Source of the DNA: an uncultured Prevotellaceae bacterium
GTDB taxonomy: Bacteria > Bacteroidota > Bacteroidia > Bacteroidales > Bacteroidaceae
Length of the DNA: 64,000 nucleotides
Reading direction: 5' to 3'
Assembly: GCA_902770635.1 (NCBI GenBank)
Contig: CACXTX010000004.1
Location: 27,075 to 91,074 of the forward strand
In this document: piece after piece, positions 7,856 to 16,690 of the stretch
Position numbering within the stretch: the first letter of the stretch is position 1
How the letters are laid out: every line of letters begins with the position of its first letter
The notes under the pieces: model-generated
What the model saw: the letters and a program-made list of their open reading frames with translations, nothing else
What the model was told of the DNA's origin: nothing
The model's database searches: none
Made by a program: the position numbers and the translations under genes

Positions 7856-8719
7856 ATGACATACAATGAACTATGGCATCTGTTAACACCGCTTTATGGT
7901 GATGGCGAGGCGAAAGCCATCGCCCGACTTGTCTATGAAGTGCGATTTGGACTTTCCTTCTCAGACATTTGCCTGGGCAAAGATACACAATTATCTGCAA
8001 ACAGCCAAGAGGAACTGAAAGGAATTGCTGAGAGGCTGCTACAGCAGGAACCGGTACAATACGTTTTAGGACAGGCAGCATTTTGCGGAAGAACCTTCAA
8101 GGTGAACGAACATGTACTGATTCCTCGTCCAGAAACAGAGGAACTATGTCAATGGATAGAATCACAAGTAAGCAGCCTTCCAAAAAACGATATCAATATT
8201 CTTGACATTGGCACAGGGTCAGGTTGTATTGCCATTACTTTAGCCGCCAACATACCTCAGACACGAGTTACTGCGTGGGATATTTCAACGGAGGCAATAG
8301 ACGTGGCTGGCGAGAATGCCAAACGTAACCATGTACATGTGTTGTATGAGCAAGTGGATGTCCTCCTTCTTTCAGCGGATATTTTGCAAAAAACATCAAA
8401 AACATTCGATTTCATCGTCAGCAACCCTCCCTATATTTGTCATAAAGAACGTGTACACATGGAGAGTAACGTGCTAAATTACGAACCTCACACCGCATTG
8501 TTTGTTCCCGACGATGATGCCTTGTTGTTCTATCGTGCAATTGCCCGATACGGACAGACAGCATTGAAAGAAGGCGGTTGGGTGTATTTTGAGATTAATC
8601 CATTGTATGCAAATAGTCTTTTAGAGATGCTAGACATGATGTCGTATCACCATATAGAAATCAAAGAAGACCAATTTGGGAAACAACGAATGATAAGAGC
8701 GATGAAAAGTGAAAAGTGA
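7856..8719 (+). CDS. prmC: Peptide chain release factor N5-glutamine methyltransferase
   Basis: PrmC methylates the GGQ glutamine of release factors using S-adenosylmethionine. The 287-residue protein has the SAM-binding motif DIGTGSGCIAI at about 117-127 and the NPPY active-site motif at 190-193 (SNPPYICHKE). It starts a three-gene plus-strand cluster with recX and comF. The last residues (MKSEK) are encoded by the heptamer array that bridges to recX, so the C-terminus is likely lengthened by repeat sequence. Confidence 0.95.
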   Translation: MTYNELWHLLTPLYGDGEAKAIARLVYEVRFGLSFSDICLGKDTQLSANSQEELKGIAERLLQQEPVQYVLGQAAFCGRTFKVNEHVLIPRPETEELCQWIESQVSSLPKNDINILDIGTGSGCIAITLAANIPQTRVTAWDISTEAIDVAGENAKRNHVHVLYEQVDVLLLSADILQKTSKTFDFIVSNPPYICHKERVHMESNVLNYEPHTALFVPDDDALLFYRAIARYGQTALKEGGWVYFEINPLYANSLLEMLDMMSYHHIEIKEDQFGKQRMIRAMKSEK

Positions 8720-8729
8720 AAAACAAGAA
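8702..8729 (+). repeat. Heptamer array overlapping prmC stop and recX leader
   Basis: Units ATGAAAA, GTGAAAA, GTGAAAA and a diverged ACAAGAA span the last codons of prmC, its TGA stop (8717-8719) and the space before the recX ATG. Confidence 0.85.
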
Positions 8730-8732
8730 AAA

Positions 8733-9203
8733 ATGAAAACGGAACAAGATGCTTACCTAACACTGGCTGCCCTTTGTGCACAGGCTGAACACTGCCAATA
8801 TGAAATGTTGGAGAAAATGCGGAAATGGGAACTGTCGGAAGAATGCCAAGCCCGCATCATGGAGCGACTGGTAAAAGAACGCTATATAGATGACGAGCGT
8901 TTTGCCCGCGCATTCGTCAAGGATAAAATACGATATAACAAATGGGGACGACGCAAGGTTGAACAAGGTCTGTGGCAGAAGCGCATCCATGAAGACATCA
9001 GAAAGAGTGTTTTAGACGATGTCGATGACGAGGAGTATCTCAACGTCCTACGCCCTCTGCTTAAGCAAAAACGGAAAACGATTAAGGCACAGAACGATTA
9101 CGAAAGGAACCAAAAACTGATGCGTTTTGCACTTGGTCGCGGATTTACATTTGACATCATCCGTCAGTGTATCGACGTTGACGAGGAGCCCGACGAAGAA
9201 TAA
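8733..9203 (+). CDS. recX: Regulatory protein RecX family
   Basis: RecX proteins bind and inhibit RecA filaments. The 156-residue product is helical and charged, with the typical motif DDERFARAFVKDKIRYNKWG at about 50-69, and ends in an acidic tail (DVDEEPDEE). I chose the ATG at 8733 because the alternative GTG at 8709 lies inside the repeat and inside prmC. It is 13 bases downstream of prmC and probably co-transcribed. recA itself is 40 kb away on the same strand. Confidence 0.88.
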   Translation: MKTEQDAYLTLAALCAQAEHCQYEMLEKMRKWELSEECQARIMERLVKERYIDDERFARAFVKDKIRYNKWGRRKVEQGLWQKRIHEDIRKSVLDDVDDEEYLNVLRPLLKQKRKTIKAQNDYERNQKLMRFALGRGFTFDIIRQCIDVDEEPDEE

Positions 9204-9215
9204 TTTTTCACTTCT

Positions 9216-9908
9216 ATGAACTGGTGGACAAGATTGCTTGACTTTATCTCACCACGACTTTGCGTGGTCTGCGGAAAACGACTGTCTCCCACAGAGCGTT
9301 CTGTTTGCTCTGCCTGTCTGCTGCACTTCCCACGAACCACCTATCAGTTTACGCCAGAAGACAATCCTATGGCACAGTTATTCTGGCATCTCGCACCCAT
9401 TGAGCGCACTGCTGCTTACGTCTATTATGAGCCGCACTCGGAAATGGCACAGATTGTCTATCAACTCAAATATGGACAACGTCCGGACATCGGAGAAGAC
9501 ATGGGCCGACTCATGGCTATTGAGATGGAATATGGTCGTTTCTTTGAAGGAATTGACGTGTTGCTACCAGTCCCGCTTTCTCGAAAACGACTGCGACAAC
9601 GCGGATACAACCAGAGCGAGCGTCTGGCCTACGGCATACATGAGATAACAGGCTTACCCATTATCACAAAAGCCTTACGTCGTAAGCATTTTGTTCAAAG
9701 TCAAACAAAACTCAGTCGCCACGAACGCCAAGAGAACGTCATGGACATGTTTGAACTGAAAGAAGACACCCTGCTCAGGAACAAACATGTACTGCTTATT
9801 GACGATATATGCACTACAGGAGCCACACTCTTGGCCTGTGCCGATGCCATTAAGCAAGTGGACGGAATCCGCATCAGCATATTGACGTATGGTTTCACAA
9901 GGAGTTAG
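9216..9908 (+). CDS. comF: ComF-family phosphoribosyltransferase-like protein
   Basis: This 230-residue protein has an N-terminal zinc-finger-like region with cysteines at 16, 19, 31 and 34 (CVVCG, CSAC), followed by a type I phosphoribosyltransferase domain with the PRPP loop at 192-204 (VLLIDDICTTGAT). ComF relatives take part in DNA uptake in competent bacteria; their enzymatic role is unclear and competence is not implied here. It lies 12 bases after recX and ends the cluster. The start ATG at 9216 follows a single TTTTTCAC copy. Confidence 0.9.
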   Translation: MNWWTRLLDFISPRLCVVCGKRLSPTERSVCSACLLHFPRTTYQFTPEDNPMAQLFWHLAPIERTAAYVYYEPHSEMAQIVYQLKYGQRPDIGEDMGRLMAIEMEYGRFFEGIDVLLPVPLSRKRLRQRGYNQSERLAYGIHEITGLPIITKALRRKHFVQSQTKLSRHERQENVMDMFELKEDTLLRNKHVLLIDDICTTGATLLACADAIKQVDGIRISILTYGFTRS

Positions 9909-10037
9909 GCTGCTTCAGAATGATTGTCTTCATACTCTTATATTCTTTTTACTAACTACCATTAATGACATGATGTTTAAGACGACACTTTCAACTAAAT
10001 ACAAGAATGGGACAGAAAAATGATACATTACAGATGG
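9909..10037. other. Gap between comF and tRNA-Arg
   Basis: I see no gene or clear terminator in this stretch. It is A/T-rich without strong hairpins. Confidence 0.5.
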
Positions 10038-10109
10038 TACCCCGACCGAGAATCGAACTCGGAACTAAGCTTTAGGAGAGCCTTGTTATATCCATTTAAC
10101 TATCAGGGC
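10038..10109 (-). tRNA. tRNA-Arg(CCT)
   Basis: The minus strand folds as a tRNA. Acceptor arms are GCCCTGA (from 10109) and TCGGGGT (to 10039), with an A discriminator at 10038. The anticodon stem AGGCT/AGCTT encloses loop CTCCTAA with anticodon CCT, which reads AGG. The T-arm is CCGAG-TTCGATT-CTCGG. CCA is not encoded. Confidence 0.95.
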
Positions 10110-10134
10110 TGCAATATCTCGTACTTTGCGAGTG

Positions 10135-10166
10135 CAAAGGTAGTGCAAATAGAGCGAAATACCAAA
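10135..10166 (-). promoter_or_regulatory. tRNA-Arg promoter
   Basis: On the minus strand TACCTTTG (10142-10135) is preceded by TTTG (10166-10163) with exactly 20 bases between. It lies about 26 bases upstream of the tRNA. Confidence 0.75.
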
Positions 10167-10288
10167 TTTATTTCTTGCTTTTTGCAAGCGAACAAAGTTC
10201 GAGCGGAGTATTTCTGAGATGCAGCCTACCTTCGAGTTGTCAAACAACTCAAAGACACAAAAAAAAGTTAATAGTGAAAAGTAAAAAA

Positions 10289-10320
10289 TTTGCTCCCACT
10301 ATGTTTTTTTCGTACCTTTG
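10289..10320 (+). promoter_or_regulatory. MaoC gene promoter
   Basis: TTTG (10289-10292) and TACCTTTG (10313-10320) are 20 bases apart. Transcription would start about 27 bases before the ATG. A degenerate GTGAAAA repeat precedes it at about 10272-10284. Confidence 0.75.
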
Positions 10321-10351
10321 TACCCAAATTAGCATTATAACGAAGAATAAT

Positions 10352-10816
10352 ATGGGAAAATTAGTGATTAACTCGTACGACGAGTTTGCCGCCCATCTGG
10401 GCGAAGAGCTGGGAGCCTCAGAGTGGCTCCAGGTTGATCAAGACCGCATTAACCTCTTTGCTGATGCCACACTCGACCATCAGTGGATTCATGTTGATGT
10501 GGCACGTGCCAAGGAAGAAAGTCCTTACAAGTCAACCATTGCACATGGTTATCTGACACTCTCGCTGCTCCCTTATTTGTGGGACCAGATTATTGAGGTT
10601 AACAACATCAAGATGCTGGTAAACTACGGTATGAACGACATGCGCTTCGGACAGCCCGTCATCACGGGAAGCCGTGTGCGTCTGGTAACTAAGTTACACA
10701 ATATACAGAATCTCCGTGGCATCTGTAAGGCAGAGATTAAGTTCACCATCGAGATTGAAGGCCAGCGAAAGCCTGCCCTCGAGGGTATTGCAGCCTTCCT
10801 TTACTATTTTAACTAG
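10352..10816 (+). CDS. MaoC-like hydratase
   Basis: This 154-residue single hot-dog-fold protein belongs to the R-specific enoyl-CoA hydratase-like (MaoC) family. The hydratase signature is visible as FADATLDHQWIHVD (about 36-49), with the likely catalytic Asp/His pair and IAHGYLTLSLLP (about 66-77). Substrates are presumed acyl thioesters, but nothing here defines them. The ATG at 10352 follows a strong promoter; the upstream in-frame extension crosses the promoter. It stands alone and ends in front of a nonamer repeat and a shared terminator. Confidence 0.85.
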   Translation: MGKLVINSYDEFAAHLGEELGASEWLQVDQDRINLFADATLDHQWIHVDVARAKEESPYKSTIAHGYLTLSLLPYLWDQIIEVNNIKMLVNYGMNDMRFGQPVITGSRVRLVTKLHNIQNLRGICKAEIKFTIEIEGQRKPALEGIAAFLYYFN

Positions 10817-10856
10817 AAGGTCTAGATAATCTAGATATTCTAGATGTTTTAGAAAT
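10812..10856 (+). repeat. CTAGA nonamer array at the MaoC gene end
   Basis: Five 9-base units (ACTAGAAGG, TCTAGATAA, TCTAGATAT, TCTAGATGT, TTTAGAAAT) begin in the last codons of the MaoC gene, supply its TAG stop and run to the terminator. Confidence 0.88.
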
Positions 10857-10859
10857 ATA

Positions 10860-10895
10860 AAGCAGCCCGCTCAATGACGAACGGGCTGCTTTATA
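10860..10895. terminator. Bidirectional terminator between MaoC gene and secDF
   Basis: AAAGCAGCCCG and CGGGCTGCTTT form a strong 11-bp stem around a short loop, flanked by A/T runs on both sides. It serves the two convergent genes. Confidence 0.85.
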
Positions 10896-10913
10896 TATAA
10901 TAAGGTGTAATCC

Positions 10914-13900
10914 TTATGCCTTTTCTACCTCATCCTCGCGGATGGTGCGGCCCATCACAAGGAATGCTGTAGGAGCAGCGATGAACAAAGACGACAGAGT
11001 ACCGAAGATAACACCCAGAATCATAGCGAACGAGAAGCTGCGGATAGAGTCACCACCAAGGATGAAGATACACAGCAGCACTATCAAGGTCGTTACAGAG
11101 GTGTTGATGGTACGAGCCAAAGTCTGGTTCAGCGAGTCGTTGAACAACTGCTGACGGTCACGCTTGCCATAGAGCTGGAAGTTCTCACGGATACGGTCGA
11201 ACACTACCACCTTATCGTTGATAGAGTAACCGATTACCGTCAGGATAGCACCAATGAATACCTGGTCAATCTCCAGTGACATAGGCAGGATACCCCAGAA
11301 CAAGGAGTAGCATCCAATAACCACCAGTGCATCCAGAGCCAGTGCAATAACAGCACCTGTTGAGTATGCCAAGTTACGGAAGCGAAGCAAGATATACAGG
11401 AAGATGGCAATCAGCGCAATAACAACGCTGATAATAGCACCATAAGTGATATCCTTAGCCACAGCAGGACCTACCTTAGCAGAGCTGATGATAGAACCTC
11501 CCTGACGAACATCAGGATTCTTGAAGTCTTCCACATTAGCCTGACTGATAAAGCCACCCTTCTTCAGAGCATTGTAAAGGATTGTTTCAGCCTGGTCGTC
11601 AACATCAGGATTGTTAGACTCAATATCCCAGTTCGTGCTCACACGGATGGTCTTGCCATCAGTACCCAAAGCAATAACAGAGGTATTAGCATCCTTACCG
11701 GCATTCTCACCAACTGTATTAACGAAAGCACCTGCCAAAGCCAAACGAACCTGCTCTACAGGAGTCTCCTTGTCCAGTGTAACAACATAGTTACGACCAC
11801 CAGTGAAGTCAATGCTCTGGCTCAAGCCACGAACTGCGAATGAGATGCAGCAAATGACAGCGAACACGCCCCACAAAGTGAAGGACTTCTTGAACATACC
11901 CATAAAGTTGTACTTAGCATTCTGCATCAAGTTCTTTGAATAGCCAGTTACGAAGGTAAGACCCAGCCACTTGTCCTTATTCAGGCGGTTCTCATAAACC
12001 AGACGGGTCAGGAACACAGCGGTGAAGAACGAGCAGAAGATACCAATAATCCAAGTTGTAGCGAAGCCCTTGACAGGACCTGTACCGAAGAACAACAGGA
12101 TGAAACCTGTAATCAATGATGTTACGTTTGAGTCGAAGATAGCGCTGAAGGCGTTAGAATAACCCTTCTGAACAGCTTCCTTCATACCCAAGCCACGCTT
12201 CAACTCCTCCTTGATACGCTCGTAAATCAGCACGTTAGCATCAACGGCAGTACCCAAGGTCAGGACGATACCGGCAATACCAGGCATCGTCAACGCAGCC
12301 TGGAACGAGGTAAGGATACCCAGTGTAAAGAACAGGTTGAACAACAGGGCAATATCAGCCATGATACCAGGAATGAAGCCATACAACATAATCATGTAAA
12401 CCATCAACAATACGAAGGCTACGATGAATGAGATGACACCCTGTTTAATAGACTGGGCACCCAAAGAAGGACCTACCACCTCTTCCTGTACGATGCGGGT
12501 TGGTGCAGGCATCTTACCAGAGTTCAAGGTATTAGCCAAGTCCTTGGTAGTCTCAATGGTAAAGTTACCAGTGATCTGAGAGTTACCACCATCAATCTGA
12601 GTCAGGATACGAGGAGAACTATAAACAGCGTCATCAAGTACAATAGCTACGCCACGACCAATGTTCTGTTTTGTAATCTGAGACCAGCGACGAGCACCGT
12701 CTGAGTTCATCTGCATAGACACAGAGGGATGACCCATCTGGTCGAACTCGTCCTTCGCATTGGTAATCACGTCACCCTCCAATGGAGCACGTCCATTAGG
12801 CTCGGTAATCTTCAAAGCATACAAAGCAAATATCTCTCCTTTGGTATTCTCACCACCGAAGTCTTCGGGCTGTGCACCCCAGCGCAACTTACATTCTGCT
12901 GGCAGAACCTGACGGGCAATGTCAGAGTAGATTACCTTGTTGACATCAGCAGTATCACGGGCATTGGCATAACCAACAATAGACAATCCCTGAGGAACGG
13001 GCTGGAAAACAGCGAACAAAGGATTCTGCTTCAAAGCCTCAGCCTTTGCCTTTGCGTCAGAAACAGCGGCATCCTTCTTGTTGGCTGCCAACTTAGCAGC
13101 CAAATCGTTAGTAGCAGCCACTGCAGTCGTATCGGCTGCAACAGCTGTAGTATCAGCTGCCACCTCTTTCTCTGCCTCACCACCAGTGATAGCAAATTTT
13201 TGGTTCAGCTGAGCCCAATAAGGATATATTTCCTGTGAATTGTAGGTCTCCCAGAACTCAAGGTTGGCAGAACCCTGCAGCAATTTACGTACACGCTCAG
13301 GCTCTTTGATACCAGGCATCTCCACCATGATACGGCCAGACTGGCCTTCCAACTTCTGGATATTTGGCTGAACAACGCCAAACTTATCAATACGGTTGCG
13401 GACTACGTTGAATGAGTTGTCAACAGCTGACTGTACCTCTGCACGAAGAGCAGACTCCACCTCAGAATCTGAAGACTGAGTGCTCACCTTACCCTTCATC
13501 TGCTGGGTAGCAAACACAGCAGCCAAGGGACGACCATTGGAGTTTTTCTTCCAAGCTTTAACAAACAGAGAGATAAAGTCATCTTGACTAGTCTCCTCTT
13601 CCTTCTTGGCCTCTTCCATTGATTTCTTGTAGGCAGCGTCAGTCTTGTGGTCTGCCAAAACATCAACGACGTCAGGCACTGACACCTCAAGAATCACGTT
13701 CATACCGCCTTTCAGGTCAAGACCCAGGCCGATCTCCATTTCGCGGCACTGCTTGAATGAATAGATTCCGCAGTACACTTTCTCGTTCATGATTGAGTCG
13801 AGGTACTCCTGACCAGCCTCTTCTGTCATAGCTGCTGCCTTGTTTTCATGGTAGCGAGTCACAAAAGAGAAGGAAAGATAGAAGCAGCAAACGAGTATCA

Positions 13901-13940
13901 GAACGATTGCGACAAATTTTACAATTCCTTTGTTTTGCAT
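10914..13940 (-). CDS. secDF: Fused protein translocase subunit SecDF
   Basis: SecDF uses the proton gradient to help the Sec translocon pull proteins across the inner membrane. The 1008 residues contain SecD then SecF. There is a first membrane helix at 8-27, the SecD motif GLDLKGGMNV at about 73-82, the large periplasmic domain, and a six-helix block with VDANVLIYERIKEELKRG near 570-590. SecF begins at about 690 with IDFTGGRNYVV. Fusion is common in Bacteroidetes. The periplasmic part has a low-complexity insert (AADTTAV repeated, then Ala/Lys-rich). A TATATTTG box at 13995-13988 is the likely promoter. Confidence 0.97.
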   Translation of the reverse strand: MQNKGIVKFVAIVLILVCCFYLSFSFVTRYHENKAAAMTEEAGQEYLDSIMNEKVYCGIYSFKQCREMEIGLGLDLKGGMNVILEVSVPDVVDVLADHKTDAAYKKSMEEAKKEEETSQDDFISLFVKAWKKNSNGRPLAAVFATQQMKGKVSTQSSDSEVESALRAEVQSAVDNSFNVVRNRIDKFGVVQPNIQKLEGQSGRIMVEMPGIKEPERVRKLLQGSANLEFWETYNSQEIYPYWAQLNQKFAITGGEAEKEVAADTTAVAADTTAVAATNDLAAKLAANKKDAAVSDAKAKAEALKQNPLFAVFQPVPQGLSIVGYANARDTADVNKVIYSDIARQVLPAECKLRWGAQPEDFGGENTKGEIFALYALKITEPNGRAPLEGDVITNAKDEFDQMGHPSVSMQMNSDGARRWSQITKQNIGRGVAIVLDDAVYSSPRILTQIDGGNSQITGNFTIETTKDLANTLNSGKMPAPTRIVQEEVVGPSLGAQSIKQGVISFIVAFVLLMVYMIMLYGFIPGIMADIALLFNLFFTLGILTSFQAALTMPGIAGIVLTLGTAVDANVLIYERIKEELKRGLGMKEAVQKGYSNAFSAIFDSNVTSLITGFILLFFGTGPVKGFATTWIIGIFCSFFTAVFLTRLVYENRLNKDKWLGLTFVTGYSKNLMQNAKYNFMGMFKKSFTLWGVFAVICCISFAVRGLSQSIDFTGGRNYVVTLDKETPVEQVRLALAGAFVNTVGENAGKDANTSVIALGTDGKTIRVSTNWDIESNNPDVDDQAETILYNALKKGGFISQANVEDFKNPDVRQGGSIISSAKVGPAVAKDITYGAIISVVIALIAIFLYILLRFRNLAYSTGAVIALALDALVVIGCYSLFWGILPMSLEIDQVFIGAILTVIGYSINDKVVVFDRIRENFQLYGKRDRQQLFNDSLNQTLARTINTSVTTLIVLLCIFILGGDSIRSFSFAMILGVIFGTLSSLFIAAPTAFLVMGRTIREDEVEKA

Positions 13941-13987
13941 TTTGTTTATTATGTTATTTAATTTTATGATTGCTCTATTTAAGCCTG

Positions 13988-13995
13988 CAAATATA
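13988..13995 (-). promoter_or_regulatory. secDF promoter -7 element
   Basis: CAAATATA on the plus strand reads TATATTTG on the minus strand, 47 bases upstream of the secDF ATG. Confidence 0.6.
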
Positions 13996-14052
13996 CTTAT
14001 TTTTCTGAATTTACCGAAATTTCTCGCTGAAATTCGTCATTTTTTATTGTTT

Positions 14053-15138
14053 TCACCTTATTTTTAGCCAACAAATCACCGGATTATGGTCACTTGCGTC
14101 CATTTTATCGTCCACTTGACAATTATAAGGCTGTATATCTTTCGAACAAAAAACATGGTCAATCCTGAAAGAAAATGCTTTCTGATTATATGACAAACCA
14201 ATGCCTCGACCTGTGGCCACAAAGCAGTCCGTCAAGACCTCGCCCATCGTGTGGCGAGAATAGGAAATAGGATTATCGTTAAAATCGCCACAAACGATGA
14301 CCGGATGATTAGCATGCTCTTCCACATAGTCTCTGACAGCTCTTATCTGACCGGCTCTCTTGGCATTAGCCTCTGCCAGTTTCACCAACAACAGGGCCGA
14401 TTCTGTCCGCAAAGAATCACGGGGCATTTCTCCCTTGATGATTTGCCTATATTGCTTTCGATCCTCTGTGGACAAATGGCAACTTTCAAAATGGTTATTC
14501 AGAACTATAAGCGTATCCTCTCCCACCTTGAGCCACCAGGCTGCACTACCATTGGCCAACGAAGAATAGTCTATTCGTTCACGCTTTACAATCGGAAATC
14601 GCGTATGAATGCCCAATGCATTGAGTGTTAACTCGTTATTTGCGAGAACGAGAGTATCGTTATAAGGCCATATCTTAGCATACTCACGAAGCACGTAACG
14701 TCTCCAAGTATCGGCATCTTCCTGTAAACAAACTATATCAGCTTGTTGTTCCTGCAGATAGTCACGCACCTTCTCAAAACCATTTTCATACTTATAATTC
14801 CCACCATAGGAACACACATTATACGATACCAGTTTGATAGCACCTTCCGGAATCTCTTGGGAGGTATGAAGAGGCATATATATAGATATAGGTACGTACG
14901 CGAGAATGAAACCCACAAAAGGCACCCAGACTCTTGTCCATTTAAAAATCAGCCAGAACAGCAAGAAAGCCATGTTTACCAGCAAGAAGAAAGGAAAGGT
15001 CATACCAACTGTTGACAACATCGGATGGTCTGTAGGATTCAGATGATCACTATAGCCCACCAACAGCATCACAATAACAGTGGCCACATTGGCCCCTGTC
15101 AGCATTTGGATTGTAAACTTTTTCAACTGCTTAATCAC
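14053..15138 (-). CDS. Membrane-anchored endonuclease/exonuclease/phosphatase-family protein
   Basis: The 361-residue protein starts with three hydrophobic helices in about the first 90 residues, followed by an EEP catalytic domain. Family motifs are visible: IVCLQED near 135, NNHFES, CGDFNDNPIS near 285 and SDHNPVICWLK at the C-terminus, giving the metal-binding Glu, Asp, Asn and His. EEP enzymes cleave phosphodiester bonds in nucleic acids, lipids or other substrates; the target is unknown. The catalytic part probably faces the periplasm. It is 16 bases downstream of the rhomboid gene on the same strand. Confidence 0.88.
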   Translation of the reverse strand: MIKQLKKFTIQMLTGANVATVIVMLLVGYSDHLNPTDHPMLSTVGMTFPFFLLVNMAFLLFWLIFKWTRVWVPFVGFILAYVPISIYMPLHTSQEIPEGAIKLVSYNVCSYGGNYKYENGFEKVRDYLQEQQADIVCLQEDADTWRRYVLREYAKIWPYNDTLVLANNELTLNALGIHTRFPIVKRERIDYSSLANGSAAWWLKVGEDTLIVLNNHFESCHLSTEDRKQYRQIIKGEMPRDSLRTESALLLVKLAEANAKRAGQIRAVRDYVEEHANHPVIVCGDFNDNPISYSRHTMGEVLTDCFVATGRGIGLSYNQKAFSFRIDHVFCSKDIQPYNCQVDDKMDASDHNPVICWLKIR

Positions 15139-15154
15139 CTCGGTCTATACGAAT

Positions 15155-16075
15155 TTAGTTTTTTCGGCTTTGGTCGAAAAGCTTTTGCTTCTCTTCCTTC
15201 GTCAGACTGTCGTAACCACTCTTGCGAATTTTATCGAGTATAGCATCTATCTCCTCTTGGTTCTGACGCTTACGGGCATTATACTCCTCATCCGTCTCAC
15301 GCTGTTGATGGGTTGGCTCAGCCTTCATCCTATTGTTTCGCTGACGCTCGTCAAACTTACGCTTCATGTTATCGAAGAACTCCTGCCCATGACTGCGACC
15401 AAATCGCTGGCTGGAGTCTGGATGATTCCTCCAATAACGAATCAACAGGAAACCAAAGAGCATACCACCCAAGTGAGCCATGTGAGCCACTCCATCGCCA
15501 GGACCGCTCATGGCTGAGAACAATTCTATGGCAATATATCCCGCAATAAGCCACTTAGCCTTGATGGGGAATGGGAAGGGAATGATAAATAATCTCTCAT
15601 TAGGGAATATCATACCGAAGGCCAACAAGATACCATAAACAGCACCCGAAGCTCCAATGGTCGTCCAGAGATTAATATAAGCATCTGTCGTCATCTGCAC
15701 ACCACCAGCATTGACATACTGATAAGCAGACATTCCCTGAATGGAATAGTCGGCATACTGCACTACCTCCTGAATAATACCAGCGCCCACGCCGCATACA
15801 ATGTAATAAAAAAAGAATTTTTTAGGACCCCAAACTCTTTCTATCACACTTCCGAACATCCACAGGGCAAACATATTAAATAATATATGTGTAAACCCTC
15901 CATGCAGGAACATATAAGTAATAAACTGATAGAACCGAAAGTCGCTGGCCAAGAAAAAATGCAGGCCAAACATGGAGGTCAGATCTATGCCACTGCGCTC
16001 AAGAACATAGGTAGCTATAAACGCCAAAACATTGACGATAAGCAAATTCTTGGTCATTGTAGGTATATTGTTCAT
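15155..16075 (-). CDS. Rhomboid-family intramembrane serine protease
   Basis: Rhomboids cut membrane-embedded segments of other proteins. The serine motif GASG (in IGASGAVYGILLAFG) and the catalytic histidine (HMAHLGGMLFGF) are both present, as are the conserved FLHGGFTHILFNM and WMFG motifs. There are about six membrane helices and a charged cytoplasmic tail of about 90 residues rich in Arg, Gln and Glu. The ATG at 16075 (MNNIPTMTKN) fits the family better than one 10 codons upstream. A TAATTTTG box lies at 16147-16140. It is probably transcribed with the EEP gene. Confidence 0.92.
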   Translation of the reverse strand: MNNIPTMTKNLLIVNVLAFIATYVLERSGIDLTSMFGLHFFLASDFRFYQFITYMFLHGGFTHILFNMFALWMFGSVIERVWGPKKFFFYYIVCGVGAGIIQEVVQYADYSIQGMSAYQYVNAGGVQMTTDAYINLWTTIGASGAVYGILLAFGMIFPNERLFIIPFPFPIKAKWLIAGYIAIELFSAMSGPGDGVAHMAHLGGMLFGFLLIRYWRNHPDSSQRFGRSHGQEFFDNMKRKFDERQRNNRMKAEPTHQQRETDEEYNARKRQNQEEIDAILDKIRKSGYDSLTKEEKQKLFDQSRKN

Positions 16076-16225
16076 CTCACTATTTTCTGATTTATGAATT
16101 TTCAATTATTTGATTCCACGATTTCTCGCTTTTCGGGCACAAAATTACTAAAAATATCTGTTTTTTTGCACGTTTTTGGGCCAATACACATTTTTTTTTC
16201 GTTAAAACGCAATTTTTTTTTGATT

Positions 16226-16260
16226 TTTGTTTGTCATTTAGCAACTTTGTCTTATATTTG
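16226..16260 (+). promoter_or_regulatory. HU gene promoter
   Basis: TTTG at 16230-16233 (and an overlapping one at 16226) is 19 bases before TATATTTG (16253-16260). The region upstream is very rich in T-tracts. Confidence 0.75.
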
Positions 16261-16313
16261 CGTCAGAATTTTCGCTTTTATCTATTAATAATTCATTTAA
16301 AAACAACAAAATT

Positions 16314-16589
16314 ATGAACAAGACAGAATTAATTGACAAGATTGCAGCTGGTGCAGACCTGACTAAAGTTGATGCAAAAAAGGCTCTCGATGCCACAGTT
16401 GAAGCAATCAAGGGTGCTCTGAAGAAGGGCGAGAAGGTTCAGCTCGTAGGTTTCGGTACATTTGATGTAGTTAAGAAGCCCGCTCGTGAAGGTATTAACC
16501 CCGCTACCAAGCAGAAGATTAAGATTGCTGCCAAGAAGGTTGCTAAGTTCAAGGCTGGTGCTGAACTCGCCGACGCTGTTAACAAGTAA
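16314..16589 (+). CDS. HU-family DNA-binding protein
   Basis: This small basic protein (91 residues) bends and compacts DNA as a dimer. It has the HU signature GFGTFDVVKKPAREGINPAT (47-66), including the Pro at the tip of the DNA-binding arm, followed by the lysine-rich KQKIKIAAKKVAKFKAG. Length and sequence match HU-beta-type proteins. It is transcribed alone from a strong promoter and closed by a strong terminator, as expected for an abundant nucleoid protein. Confidence 0.97.
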   Translation: MNKTELIDKIAAGADLTKVDAKKALDATVEAIKGALKKGEKVQLVGFGTFDVVKKPAREGINPATKQKIKIAAKKVAKFKAGAELADAVNK

Positions 16590-16610
16590 TCCTTGTCAAT
16601 AAAAAATCAA

Positions 16611-16647
16611 AAAGAAAGGCTTCATCGATTTGATGAAGCCTTCTTTA
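16611..16647 (+). terminator. Terminator after the HU gene
   Basis: AAAGAAAGGCTTCATC and GATGAAGCCTTCTTT pair in a long stem around a short loop, followed by an A/T-rich end. It can also act on the converging kduD transcript. Confidence 0.85.
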
Positions 16648-16668
16648 TTAATGAATGTGCAGTGAAAC

Positions 16669-16689
16669 TTTTCACTTTTCACTCTTCAC
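16669..16689. repeat. TTTTCAC heptamers just after kduD
   Basis: TTTTCAC, TTTTCAC and TCTTCAC occupy the bases immediately downstream of the kduD stop codon (minus-strand sense GTGAAAA). Confidence 0.88.
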
Positions 16690-16690
16690 T

